Positions 31,562 through 40,631 of a DNA stretch of 64,000 nucleotides are shown one piece after another. Origin of the DNA: Patiriisocius_A hiemis (GTDB lineage Bacteria > Bacteroidota > Bacteroidia > Flavobacteriales > Flavobacteriaceae); the NCBI RefSeq assembly GCF_031846325.1, contig NZ_JAVRHZ010000002.1:124001-188000 (forward strand), given 5' to 3'. The notes under the pieces are model-generated. The model did not search any database. It saw nothing but the letters and a program-made list of their open reading frames with translations, and was not told the origin of the DNA. Position 1 is the stretch's first letter. Each line of letters starts with the position of its first letter. The translations under genes and the position numbers were made by a program.

Positions 31562-34186
31562 TTATCTAATAATTATTTTATTCGTATGTGAATAATTTCC
31601 TCCAAAAATTCTCACTACATAAACACCCGCATCCAATCCTGATGCATTGATATTTGTTACATCTTGTAAATCTGCTTCTTGAGTAAATACTTGTCTTCCG
31701 TTAATATCAAATATTGAAATGGTCACATCACCAACATTTACAATAGACTTAATACTAATATTCCCGTTTGATGGGTTAGGATAGATTATAAAATTGTTTT
31801 CAAAAGAGGTTTTATCTTCTGTTCCTAAGGTACAATTAGGCCCGGTTGGAACATCAAAATTTTCTACTTGATCAAATCTGTTGTTACTACTTCCTTGAGA
31901 GGCTCCAGCACCTAATCCTCTAGCTGCAAACGCTTCCCAAATTAAACAACGATTAACTCCTCCATTTGTAAGCTCATCAGCTTCTAATATTGCATCTCTA
32001 CCACTTACAAAACCAGGACTACAGTTTTGTAGTTTCATTCCATCCATTACCAATTGGAAAGCAATGTTATTACCTCCTGTTCCATTATAAATATCTGAAT
32101 CAAAACCATATTGATCTACAAAAGCCCATGTTAAATCCCACAACATAGTTGCCCAAACTGAACCAATTCCGTGGGGCTGTGAAACTGTACCAGAGTTAGT
32201 ATCTGCATATGTTGCATCATTTATTGCAAAGTCGGTGCTGTAAGGTGCAACTCTATCTCCAAAACCAGAACCTAAAAGTCCTTGTCCCAATGCATATGTA
32301 CCTACAGATCTAATGTCTTCTCCTTGATCTCCAGTTTTCATAGTAAGCACAAGTCCAACATAATCGCTCCAACCTTCTCCCATTTGCTCTGCATTTTGTA
32401 AACACCCTGCTGCTTGTGGTCCTCCTGTAAGTCTATTTGATATCCCGTGACCATATTCATGAGCAATAATTACATTATCCAAATCACCGTCTCTTTGAAA
32501 AGGGTCATCTCCAGAACCATCATCTTGTAGCGTAGCATTTATTGTTGTACCTCCTCCAAGTAATGCAGCTATCATTGGATCTCCATCTTCTTGATAAATC
32601 ATTATTGCAGGAATACCAATTCCCGTACCTGTACCTCCCATAGGTATAGGATCTGTACCAACGTTGTTTACAACAACTACAGCTATTGCTCCAGCAGCTT
32701 CTGCCGAGGCAACTTTATCTGTAAAGTTGCACTCTCCTCTTCTTACTATTGCAATATTTCCATTCAGTGCTGCAGCATTGGTTATTGTGTCACAGCCATC
32801 ATTTGGGTCTGTAGAAGCACCGGAGTCATCATCCTCCATTACTACAAGATCTCCAGTAATTGGCGTAATAGGTAATTGGGCGCCTCCATAATTAGAATCA
32901 AAAGCTAAATATTGCCCATCAAAAGGTCCTCCATTTACTGTCATTAAGGTTCCTAAAACAGTTCCAGGGGCATTCCATAAAAACATTTGCATTACACCAT
33001 TTTGTCCATCTGGAGGAGTCCCAAAGTTAGCATTATTAAGACCACCTCCATCTTGGGATTGGGCAAAAACAAAATCTCCTTGAAAACCTCCATTTCCATA
33101 ATTGTTTTGCTGAAAGTTTCCACTAGGTTCATCAAAACCATATTGGTACGCAACATCATGCACAATGTTGTTCCAGTAAAATAAATTTGTTGTCGCCGCG
33201 TCTAAGTAATCTATTGGTTGCTGAGGAAGCCCATAAGGGAAGTCAAAAGTAAGTGTTGGCCCTCCATCTGGTCCAAAAACAACATTATTGTTACCATCTG
33301 TATCATCATGAGCATCCACATTATTACCTTTTGTTCTTGTAAATTCTGCTCCAGCTACTCCATTAGTATCATGCCAACCAAATGGAGATGCAACCAAATT
33401 CTCTGGATTAGATACTAATTGACTTGGTGTATCATTTGGATTTTCAAATGGTATAGGAAAAACTCTATAAGAAGAAGTTCCTGCATTGTTTAATTCTAAC
33501 TGATTTATTGGTGCTTCATTTGACCTTAAAATACTATACTCACTATGCCCAGAATGAGGCTGCTCTCCAAATGAACAATTAGAAACCCAGTCATGAATAT
33601 CCAGTAATTCTCCTGTTTTAGCATTTATTCTTACACTATACCAATGACTCCTATCTGTAAGATAAATGTTTAAATCCCAAGCTAAAACGAGAACTCCATC
33701 TATATTTTGATATACTAGTTTTACAGGAATATTTTCTAGAGAAATCCCTCCATTAGAAAAAACTGTCTCAAATTGGGATACTTGTTCAACAATAGAGATA
33801 GCACTTGGGCTCTGTAACCCTAAAGAAGAAGCGGCCAAGGTAATTGCATTTTCTTTTGTAACTGAAGGTTGAAGTATTGAAATTCTTTGTGATAAATTTT
33901 CTTCAAAATCTACTTGAGAATACACAACTTGCCCATTTTTAATACCAAATGATGCAATAGCATTAAAAACTTCAACTCCTTGGTGTCTCTGGTTAACATA
34001 TACATTTTCCAATTGCATACTATTAGAAAAGGCATTTGATTTTATAACTATATCGCTAACATCTTCGGCTTGTAATCCTAATTGAGAACGATTATTGGAT
34101 AAATAATTATTAATTATGCTTGAAAAGTCTTGGGCTTGAGTCATTGTAATACATGATAGCGCAAGTAATAAGTAAAATTTTTTCAT
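31562..34186 (-). CDS. Secreted M36 (fungalysin-type) metalloprotease with PA domain and T9SS signal
   Basis: An 874-residue exoenzyme: signal peptide (LLLALSCITMTQAQ), an FTP-like propeptide (to about residue 200), an M36 catalytic region with the zinc motif HEYGH at residues 576-580 and the downstream glutamate region (EQMGEGWSDYVGL), and a protease-associated (PA) domain inserted before the zinc motif (about 440-550, GNIAIVRRGECNFTDKVASA). The C-terminal 75 residues are a type A T9SS sorting domain (FIIYPNPSNGNISI ... GVYVVRIFGG ... TNKIIIR). It should be exported by the type IX system to degrade extracellular protein. Confidence 0.93.
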   Translation of the reverse strand: MKKFYLLLALSCITMTQAQDFSSIINNYLSNNRSQLGLQAEDVSDIVIKSNAFSNSMQLENVYVNQRHQGVEVFNAIASFGIKNGQVVYSQVDFEENLSQRISILQPSVTKENAITLAASSLGLQSPSAISIVEQVSQFETVFSNGGISLENIPVKLVYQNIDGVLVLAWDLNIYLTDRSHWYSVRINAKTGELLDIHDWVSNCSFGEQPHSGHSEYSILRSNEAPINQLELNNAGTSSYRVFPIPFENPNDTPSQLVSNPENLVASPFGWHDTNGVAGAEFTRTKGNNVDAHDDTDGNNNVVFGPDGGPTLTFDFPYGLPQQPIDYLDAATTNLFYWNNIVHDVAYQYGFDEPSGNFQQNNYGNGGFQGDFVFAQSQDGGGLNNANFGTPPDGQNGVMQMFLWNAPGTVLGTLMTVNGGPFDGQYLAFDSNYGGAQLPITPITGDLVVMEDDDSGASTDPNDGCDTITNAAALNGNIAIVRRGECNFTDKVASAEAAGAIAVVVVNNVGTDPIPMGGTGTGIGIPAIMIYQEDGDPMIAALLGGGTTINATLQDDGSGDDPFQRDGDLDNVIIAHEYGHGISNRLTGGPQAAGCLQNAEQMGEGWSDYVGLVLTMKTGDQGEDIRSVGTYALGQGLLGSGFGDRVAPYSTDFAINDATYADTNSGTVSQPHGIGSVWATMLWDLTWAFVDQYGFDSDIYNGTGGNNIAFQLVMDGMKLQNCSPGFVSGRDAILEADELTNGGVNRCLIWEAFAARGLGAGASQGSSNNRFDQVENFDVPTGPNCTLGTEDKTSFENNFIIYPNPSNGNISIKSIVNVGDVTISIFDINGRQVFTQEADLQDVTNINASGLDAGVYVVRIFGGNYSHTNKIIIR

Positions 34187-34304
34187 TCGAAAATTTTTTG
34201 ATACGGCAAATTAGCCTATGGTTAATGCAAAATAGCGTAGATCATAAATGTATTACAATTCAATTAGACTATCAAGAAAACATAGTAGTTAATTGATTAA
34301 CAAG

Positions 34305-35639
34305 CTATTTAACCTTAATTTTCTGAAAAATCTGTAACGAGTTTCCATCCGTCATACAGGAAATATAATTACAGCACGATAGTATATTATAATATAAAGG
34401 TTTTAAAGCATCTAGTGGGATTGAAGCCTGAGAAAGCAATAATTTTTCGTAATGCTTAATGGTTCCATTGCAATAACTTTCTGCTGCTTGTGTATAGGCA
34501 TCTAACAAGGAGCTTAATATTTGATAGCCAGAAATTTCCTTTTCTATTACCTCTTTACTTTTATACACTTTCTCCACACTTACCTTTATAATATCTTCTA
34601 TCTGTGCTTTGTACTGAGATATATCAAGTAAACTTTTTGAAAACTCCCCTTTCAATATTGCTTCTTCATTTTGCAAAAACAACTCAGATGATTCTTTTAC
34701 CAGAGTATTTATAGCAAGAGATCGCAAATATGCTAATCTATCTGAAACATGACTAAGTTGGTTATATTTATTAATGTTTATGGTATCCTTTACCAACTTA
34801 ATTAAATACTCTAAGGCCACTTCCTCTTCAATTAACCCAAGATTAATTCCATCTTCAAAATCTATAATAGTATAGCAAATATCATCTGCTGCTTCAACCA
34901 AAAAAGCTAATGGGTGTCTTGAATAACTAATACTACTATCATCTCCTCTTTGTAAAAGACCTAATTCGTTTGCTACTTCTTTAAAAAAGGTTTTTTCAGA
35001 TTGAAAAACTCCAAATTTTTTATCGGCTATATGTGGTGTCGGTTTTTTAGGTAGTGATTCTTTAGGGTACTTCATAAAAGCACCTAATGTTGCATAAGAA
35101 AGGCGTAGTCCTCCCTCTACTCCATTTTTACTTTCAGAAAGTATCTTAAATCCATTTGCATTTCCTTCAAAATCTATTACATCTTGATACTCTTTCTCTG
35201 TAAAAATAGATTGAAATCGTTTTCCTTTTCCATGTAAAAAATAATCCCCAATTGCCTTTTCGCCACTATGACCAAAAGGAGGGTTACCAATATCGTGCGC
35301 CAAGGCAGCAGCGGCTACAATTGCTCCAAAGTCATTAAAATGATACCCATGCGCAACTGCTAGTTGAGGGTGTTTGTCTAGAATAGACTTACCAACAATT
35401 CTTCCAAGAGATCGTCCTACTACTGAAACCTCAAGGCTATGAGTTAGACGGGTATGCACAAAAGAAGTTTTTGACATAGGAATTACTTGTGTTTTGTCCT
35501 GTAAACTTCTAAATGCAGAAGAGAATATAACACGGTCATAATCAACCTCAAAACCTAATCTTGTGTCGTCTTGTTCTTTGCGTAATCTTTTTCTTTTATC
35601 TCCCTGTCTTTTAAGCGATAAGAGCGATTCCCATTGCAT
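34305..35639 (-). CDS. dgt: Deoxyguanosinetriphosphate triphosphohydrolase-like HD protein
   Basis: About 444 residues with the dGTPase/HD layout: FRSLQDKTQVIP, HTRLTHSLEVSVVGRSLG (first metal histidine) and AAALAHDIGNPPFGHSGEKAI (HD pair), plus YSRHPLAFLVEAADDICYTIIDFEDG. The family cleaves dNTPs to nucleosides and triphosphate. A frame from 35666 adds MQTLILLYM, unlike the usual MxWExLLSxKR start; I take MQWESLLSLKR at 35639, with ATG at 35642 an alternative. It may balance dNTP pools together with NrdAB. Confidence 0.86.
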   Translation of the reverse strand: MQWESLLSLKRQGDKRKRLRKEQDDTRLGFEVDYDRVIFSSAFRSLQDKTQVIPMSKTSFVHTRLTHSLEVSVVGRSLGRIVGKSILDKHPQLAVAHGYHFNDFGAIVAAAALAHDIGNPPFGHSGEKAIGDYFLHGKGKRFQSIFTEKEYQDVIDFEGNANGFKILSESKNGVEGGLRLSYATLGAFMKYPKESLPKKPTPHIADKKFGVFQSEKTFFKEVANELGLLQRGDDSSISYSRHPLAFLVEAADDICYTIIDFEDGINLGLIEEEVALEYLIKLVKDTININKYNQLSHVSDRLAYLRSLAINTLVKESSELFLQNEEAILKGEFSKSLLDISQYKAQIEDIIKVSVEKVYKSKEVIEKEISGYQILSSLLDAYTQAAESYCNGTIKHYEKLLLSQASIPLDALKPLYYNILSCCNYISCMTDGNSLQIFQKIKVK

Positions 35640-35804
35640 CATGTATAGTAAAATTAGTGTTTGCAAGATACCATTTTAATTTTTTGTTTTTGAATGTTAA
35701 GTAGTTAACATAGGGGTAACATATCTATCACAAATTAGTAACCTGTAGTTAACGCCATCTTTACATGATGTAGGTTTCTTTGCACAATAAATTTAACACA
35801 ACTA

Positions 35805-38663
35805 ATGAAGACTATAATAACACTCGCACTTATTTTATTCACTATTGGACTATCAGCCCAAACAGGTTCTATAGTTGGAAAATTGACAGATAAAGATTTT
35901 AATAACGAACCGCTTCCTTTTGCAAATGTCATTATTAAAGGGACTTCAACAGGAACAACCTCAGACATAGATGGTTTGTACGCTCTTGAAAATGTTCCGG
36001 TAGGTAGTTATACTATTGTATTTAGTTTTGTAGGATATGAAACTGTAGAGTTAGCTGCAACTGTAGAAGCTAATAAAGTCACAACAATTAATGTACCTAT
36101 GGGTGCAAGTGCAGCAGCACTAGACGAAGTTGTAATTAAAACTACTGCTCGAAGAAATAGTGAAGTAGCTTTGCTTATTGAACAGAAAAAAGCAGCTACA
36201 ATTACTCAAAATATTGGTGCTGAAGAATTATCTAGAAAAGGAGTTGATAATGCAGCGTCTGCTGTTGCTCAAATCTCTGGTATATCTCAACAGCAAGGAA
36301 GTAGCGAGGTTTATGTAAGAGGTCTTGGTGATCGTTACCAAAATACAACATTTAACGGCCTGTTTTTACCTTCAAACAACGTAAATAGAAAGAATATTGA
36401 TTTAGATTTATTCCCTTCAGAAATTATTGAAAGTGTAGGGGTAAGTAAAGCATACACCAGTAAGTACTTTGGTGACTTTAGCGCAGGTAATGTAAACATA
36501 GTTTCTAAAGAGTATACAGGTCCTGGTTACTTAGCTGTATCTGTAAATTCTGGTTTTAATAGTGCTGCTATTGGAGAAGATTTTTTAAGAAGTGAAGGAA
36601 CCAGCTACTTTGGCTTTTATAACAGATATGATAATAACCCGTTTGCAATTGTATTATCACATGGAGTAGATCCTGATGAGACAGGAACTGCAATTCCATT
36701 TAACGGAAGTATAGAAGGTGGATACTCTTTTAATATTGATGACAACCAACGTTTAAGTTTCTTCGGAACTGCAATCTTTGGAAACTCATATGAATATAGA
36801 GAAGGCCCTGCGGTAGATTTTACAAATGATGTAAAATTACGTTTCCCTGAAGTTGAAGAATACAGATATGGTACTAACACATCTGCACTAGGTTCTATTA
36901 TATACAACCATAAAGATGGACACAAGCTTAAATTTTCTTCTTTGTTCTCAAACACCTCTAAAGATGAAGCAAGCTTCTTTGGTGTTGGCGGAAATGGTTT
37001 TAACAGAGATGGTTTTAGTGGAAACGGAGATGGAGGTTTTTACCAGTCTAACGTACAGTTTGACCAAGATATAATTTTTGTAAATCAATTAAACGGAACC
37101 CATACTATTAATGAAGATTGGCTAGTAGATTGGGGAGTTGGGTTTAATAAAGTATTCTCTGATCAACCAGACAGAAAGCGTATATCTTTAGAAGACTATC
37201 AATTCACTCTAGACGATGACCCAACAACAAATCCTATTTTTTACGATAACATTGTTTTTGATAACCAGCGTTATTTCCAGAGTATAGAGGATGATGAATT
37301 AAATAGCTATTTAAACGTTAATTATAAAGTTTCAGAAAACATAAACTTTACAGTTGGATATAATGGACGTACTAAAGAACGTAGATTTAATAACTGGCGT
37401 TATGGTTATGAAATTTTAGATAAAAATGCCAATCCTGTTTTAGACCCTCTTAGTCTTAACGACTTTTTTAGCCCAACCAATTTAGGAAGCTTATGGAACC
37501 TACAAGTAGCTACAAACCCACAAGGACTGGATGCAATTATAGGTTTAACTAATGTTCCACAATTATATGAAAATACCTATCAGGGTAATCTAGATATCCA
37601 TGCAGGTTTATTTGAAGCAAGCATTACAGCAGGAGACTTTTTATTTGTCCCAGGTGTAAGAATCGAAAACTGGTCTCAATTTATTGAGTACGATGTTATT
37701 AATCCTGTACCAACAGATCCAGGGTTTCGTGATGTAACAGACAATTTATTTTTCCCAAGTTTAAACATTAAGTATGCATTAAACGAGGATATGAATTTAC
37801 GTCTAGCAGGAAGTTTAACAGCATCTTATCCAGAATTTAAGGAAGCAGCAAACTTTGTATATGAAGAAGTTACACAACGTATAGGTGGTAACCCTGATGT
37901 ATTAGGAAAGGCTGACGGTACTGGAGCTGCTTATTCAGAAATATTTAATGCAGATTTAAAGTACGAATGGTTTCCGGGTAGAAATGAGCTAATAGCACTT
38001 AGTTTATTTTCAAAAACCATTAAAGACCCTATTAACTTAGTTGTAGCAACAGATGCTACAGGAACACAAAGATATTTTAGAACAGGTGACCAAGCAGATG
38101 TATTTGGGGTTGAACTTGAATTAAGAAAAAATCTTGTCTTAGATGCAGACGAAAATCCATTGTTTACTGTAGGTGGAAACTTTGCATATACTAACACCAA
38201 TCAAGATCTAAAAACAGTATCAACTACAGATGGTTTTAGTTATGGAACTTCATTTGGTGATAGAACCGAGTCTGAGCTTCAAGGAGCTTCAGAGTTTATT
38301 GCCAATGCAGATATTAATTACACCCCAACCTTTGGAAATTACAAACCTAAAGTAACGGCTGTAGTATCTTATTTCTCAGACAGAATTGCCGCTCTTGGTA
38401 GTGGTGGGCTAGGTGATATTATAGAAAAGTCGGTTCCTACTGTAAACCTTGTTTGGAGAAACAGTTTTGGAGATCACTTTGAGGCTAACCTTAGTGTAAA
38501 AAATATCTTAAACCCAGATGTCACAAGAGTTAGAGAAAACACAGGTGCGCAGAGTAGCCCTTTCTTAACAGAGTTTGGACTAATTAATGACGCTGGAGAC
38601 GTTACTCTACGTGAATACAAAAGAGGAATTAATGTAGGATTAACATTGAAATATAAACTATAA
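35805..38663 (+). CDS. TonB-dependent outer-membrane receptor
   Basis: A 952-residue receptor, not of the SusC type: signal peptide (LALILFTIGLSAQ), carboxypeptidase-regulatory-like domain (residues about 22-105), TonB-box-like ALDEVVIKTT, plug domain with YVRGLGDRYQNTTFNGLFLP and DLFPSEIIESVGVSKAY, then the barrel to the C-terminal strand (INVGLTLKYKL). The GLGDRY/LFPSEIIESV plug signature belongs to a widespread receptor subgroup of unknown ligand. It is followed 26 bases later by a beta-helix lipoprotein, probably its surface partner. Confidence 0.9.
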   Translation: MKTIITLALILFTIGLSAQTGSIVGKLTDKDFNNEPLPFANVIIKGTSTGTTSDIDGLYALENVPVGSYTIVFSFVGYETVELAATVEANKVTTINVPMGASAAALDEVVIKTTARRNSEVALLIEQKKAATITQNIGAEELSRKGVDNAASAVAQISGISQQQGSSEVYVRGLGDRYQNTTFNGLFLPSNNVNRKNIDLDLFPSEIIESVGVSKAYTSKYFGDFSAGNVNIVSKEYTGPGYLAVSVNSGFNSAAIGEDFLRSEGTSYFGFYNRYDNNPFAIVLSHGVDPDETGTAIPFNGSIEGGYSFNIDDNQRLSFFGTAIFGNSYEYREGPAVDFTNDVKLRFPEVEEYRYGTNTSALGSIIYNHKDGHKLKFSSLFSNTSKDEASFFGVGGNGFNRDGFSGNGDGGFYQSNVQFDQDIIFVNQLNGTHTINEDWLVDWGVGFNKVFSDQPDRKRISLEDYQFTLDDDPTTNPIFYDNIVFDNQRYFQSIEDDELNSYLNVNYKVSENINFTVGYNGRTKERRFNNWRYGYEILDKNANPVLDPLSLNDFFSPTNLGSLWNLQVATNPQGLDAIIGLTNVPQLYENTYQGNLDIHAGLFEASITAGDFLFVPGVRIENWSQFIEYDVINPVPTDPGFRDVTDNLFFPSLNIKYALNEDMNLRLAGSLTASYPEFKEAANFVYEEVTQRIGGNPDVLGKADGTGAAYSEIFNADLKYEWFPGRNELIALSLFSKTIKDPINLVVATDATGTQRYFRTGDQADVFGVELELRKNLVLDADENPLFTVGGNFAYTNTNQDLKTVSTTDGFSYGTSFGDRTESELQGASEFIANADINYTPTFGNYKPKVTAVVSYFSDRIAALGSGGLGDIIEKSVPTVNLVWRNSFGDHFEANLSVKNILNPDVTRVRENTGAQSSPFLTEFGLINDAGDVTLREYKRGINVGLTLKYKL

Positions 38664-38689
38664 AAACAATTATTTATTTAAACTTTAAA

Positions 38690-39892
38690 ATGATGAAAAC
38701 CAAATTTATTTTATTCATAGGCGCAATAGCCTTTGCATTCGCTTCATGTGAAAGCGACGACACTGCAGATATTATTATCGAAGACAATAGTGTTACTACA
38801 ATCAATAACAATGGTGGTGGTGATGATGGTGGTGATGATGTAGTTATATTAAGTGGAGTTTACACTTCAGATTTAAACTTAACTGCAGACCAAGACTATT
38901 TAGTAAATGGTCCAGTAATTATGTCTTCTGGAACTACGCTTAATATTGCACCAGGAACTACTGTAAGAGTTGCACCTGTAGGAGTTAATGCATACATTGC
39001 TATAACACAAGGAGCAAAAATAATTGCAGACGCTAATGCAAACAACCCTATTGTATTTACATCTAATGCATCAAACCCTGGGTCTGGAGATTGGGGAGGT
39101 TTAGTTCTTTGCGGATTTGCTCCAATAAACTCTACAGCAGTTGGATCTACAGATACTTCTACTACTGAAATTGGAAGTTTAAGCTACGGAGGTAATGATC
39201 CAGCAGATGATTCTGGAATTTTAAGATATGTACGTGTAGAATATGCTGGTGGTGCTATTAATGGTAACACAGAGTTAAATGGTGTATCAATTCATGGTGT
39301 TGGTAACACAACAGTTATGGATTATGTACAACTATATTTTGGTTCTGATGATGGATTTGAATTTTTTGGAGGAACTGTAAACGCTAGTCATTTATCTGTT
39401 GTTGGTTCTGAAGATGATTCAATAGACTGGACTGAAGGTTATACTGGAAATCTTACAGATATTTACATCGAGCAAATTGCTGGAGCTCACGATAAAGCTT
39501 TTGAATGTGACGGATACAATACAGACTTCTCTAACGAAGGTGGATACTTCTCTGCTCCTAATGTAACTAATGTAACTATTGTAGGTTCTGGAGATACAGA
39601 TGATGAAGCAATAAGATTACGTGCTGGAACACAAGGAATTTTTACTAACGTTTTAATTTCAGATTTTGATGAAGGTTTTGACCTTGATGGAGATATGGGA
39701 GATAATCCAACAGGACAAGGAGTACTTGATGATTTACTTCAAGCAATAGATGTTACATTTAATAATGTAAATACAAAAGTGAAAAATGATACAACTTTCA
39801 CTTTTGATGAAGCAGACTTCCTTTCTGGTGATGGAAATGGTACTGGTACAGACTATGCTACATGGGGAGCTGGATGGACTAGAGGTTTATAA
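38690..39892 (+). CDS. Beta-helix-like surface lipoprotein, partner of TonB receptor
   Basis: A 400-residue lipoprotein: signal peptide and lipobox (AFAFASCESDD, Cys near residue 20), a low-complexity Gly/Asp spacer (NNNGGGDDGGDD), then repeats such as GPVIMSSGTTLNIAPGTTVRV and VSIHGVGNTTVMDYVQLYFG that look like rungs of a right-handed beta-helix. The mature protein is strongly acidic. SusD-like folds are absent, but location directly after the receptor suggests it binds or presents the same ligand. Function is inferred from context. Confidence 0.7.
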   Translation: MMKTKFILFIGAIAFAFASCESDDTADIIIEDNSVTTINNNGGGDDGGDDVVILSGVYTSDLNLTADQDYLVNGPVIMSSGTTLNIAPGTTVRVAPVGVNAYIAITQGAKIIADANANNPIVFTSNASNPGSGDWGGLVLCGFAPINSTAVGSTDTSTTEIGSLSYGGNDPADDSGILRYVRVEYAGGAINGNTELNGVSIHGVGNTTVMDYVQLYFGSDDGFEFFGGTVNASHLSVVGSEDDSIDWTEGYTGNLTDIYIEQIAGAHDKAFECDGYNTDFSNEGGYFSAPNVTNVTIVGSGDTDDEAIRLRAGTQGIFTNVLISDFDEGFDLDGDMGDNPTGQGVLDDLLQAIDVTFNNVNTKVKNDTTFTFDEADFLSGDGNGTGTDYATWGAGWTRGL

Positions 39893-39923
39893 GAGTATTT
39901 GAATTAAGCCAATAATAAGATTT

Positions 39924-39960
39924 AAAAAGCCTGTGAGAATTATTCTCACAGGCTTTTTTT
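39924..39960. terminator. Terminator between lipoprotein and YwqK-like gene
   Basis: 16-bp stem (AAAAAGCCTGTGAGAA, 39924-39939, with 39943-39958), 3-base loop, A run before and T run after. Works in both directions for the convergent genes. Confidence 0.92.
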
Positions 39961-39982
39961 TGCAAAATAAATTTATAACTAA

Positions 39983-40348
39983 TTATTTATTAGATACTAC
40001 TTGTGTGTTCTTAATTTCCATGGTAGTTATTTTTGCAATGGCAGCATTTGTATAGGTAACTTCTTTAATAATATCTCCTATAAAAAACTTCCAAGTACCT
40101 ACTTTATTACCATTTTCATAGTAAGCAACTGCAGTTTTATCTCCATTTACATCATAGCTAAACCATTCACCTTGTAGCTTATTGTCTTTTGTATAAAATC
40201 CTGTTTGAGCAATTTCTCCATTACTATGGTACAAAATTGCTTCAATTAAATCTCCTTTTACTTTATATTTATTTTGAGTTGCAACATCCTGTGCAAAACT
40301 TACAGAAACAAAAAATACAACTACAATACTTAAAATCATTCTTTTCAT
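39983..40348 (-). CDS. Secreted MORN/YwqK-repeat protein
   Basis: A 121-residue exported protein (signal peptide MKRMILSIVVVFFVSVSFAQ) with short YwqK/MORN-like repeats: YHSNGEIAQTGFYTKDNKLQGEW, YDVNGDKTAVAYYENGNKVGTW. Such repeats form beta-hairpin stacks; databases often name these 'toxin-antitoxin system YwqK antitoxin', which is not supported here because no toxin gene is adjacent. It has a candidate -7 box (TATATTTG on the minus strand at 40375-40382). Confidence 0.72.
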   Translation of the reverse strand: MKRMILSIVVVFFVSVSFAQDVATQNKYKVKGDLIEAILYHSNGEIAQTGFYTKDNKLQGEWFSYDVNGDKTAVAYYENGNKVGTWKFFIGDIIKEVTYTNAAIAKITTMEIKNTQVVSNK

Positions 40349-40374
40349 AACGGGACTATTTAATAATTACTTTA

Positions 40375-40382
40375 CAAATATA
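40375..40382 (-). promoter_or_regulatory. Candidate -7 box of the YwqK-like gene
   Basis: Minus strand TATATTTG matches TAnnTTTG; leader of about 22 bases. The 283-base gap 40349-40631 also holds the divergent phosphate-transporter promoter, where CAATTTTG (40602-40609) is a one-mismatch -7 candidate. Confidence 0.4.
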
Positions 40383-40631
40383 GGAAATAATTCACTATTA
40401 CGAAACATTTACGTAACATTAAATTAACATTAAACTTATAATAATTTGATTTACAATAATTTAAGTATGTTATTTTAACATTTTAGAGATAATTACATTA
40501 ATACCTTTTATTTCTAGAATTAGTTGCTATTAAGGTATTACTATACTATCAACACAAGTAACTCATAACAATTACATAACATATGGTTTAAAAAATAATA
40601 TCAATTTTGCTAAATAATCATATTATTCTTT

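Noticed and set aside
39983..40348. Antitoxin annotation for the YwqK-like protein
   Set aside because: It carries a signal peptide and has no adjacent toxin gene; repeats alone do not make it an antitoxin.
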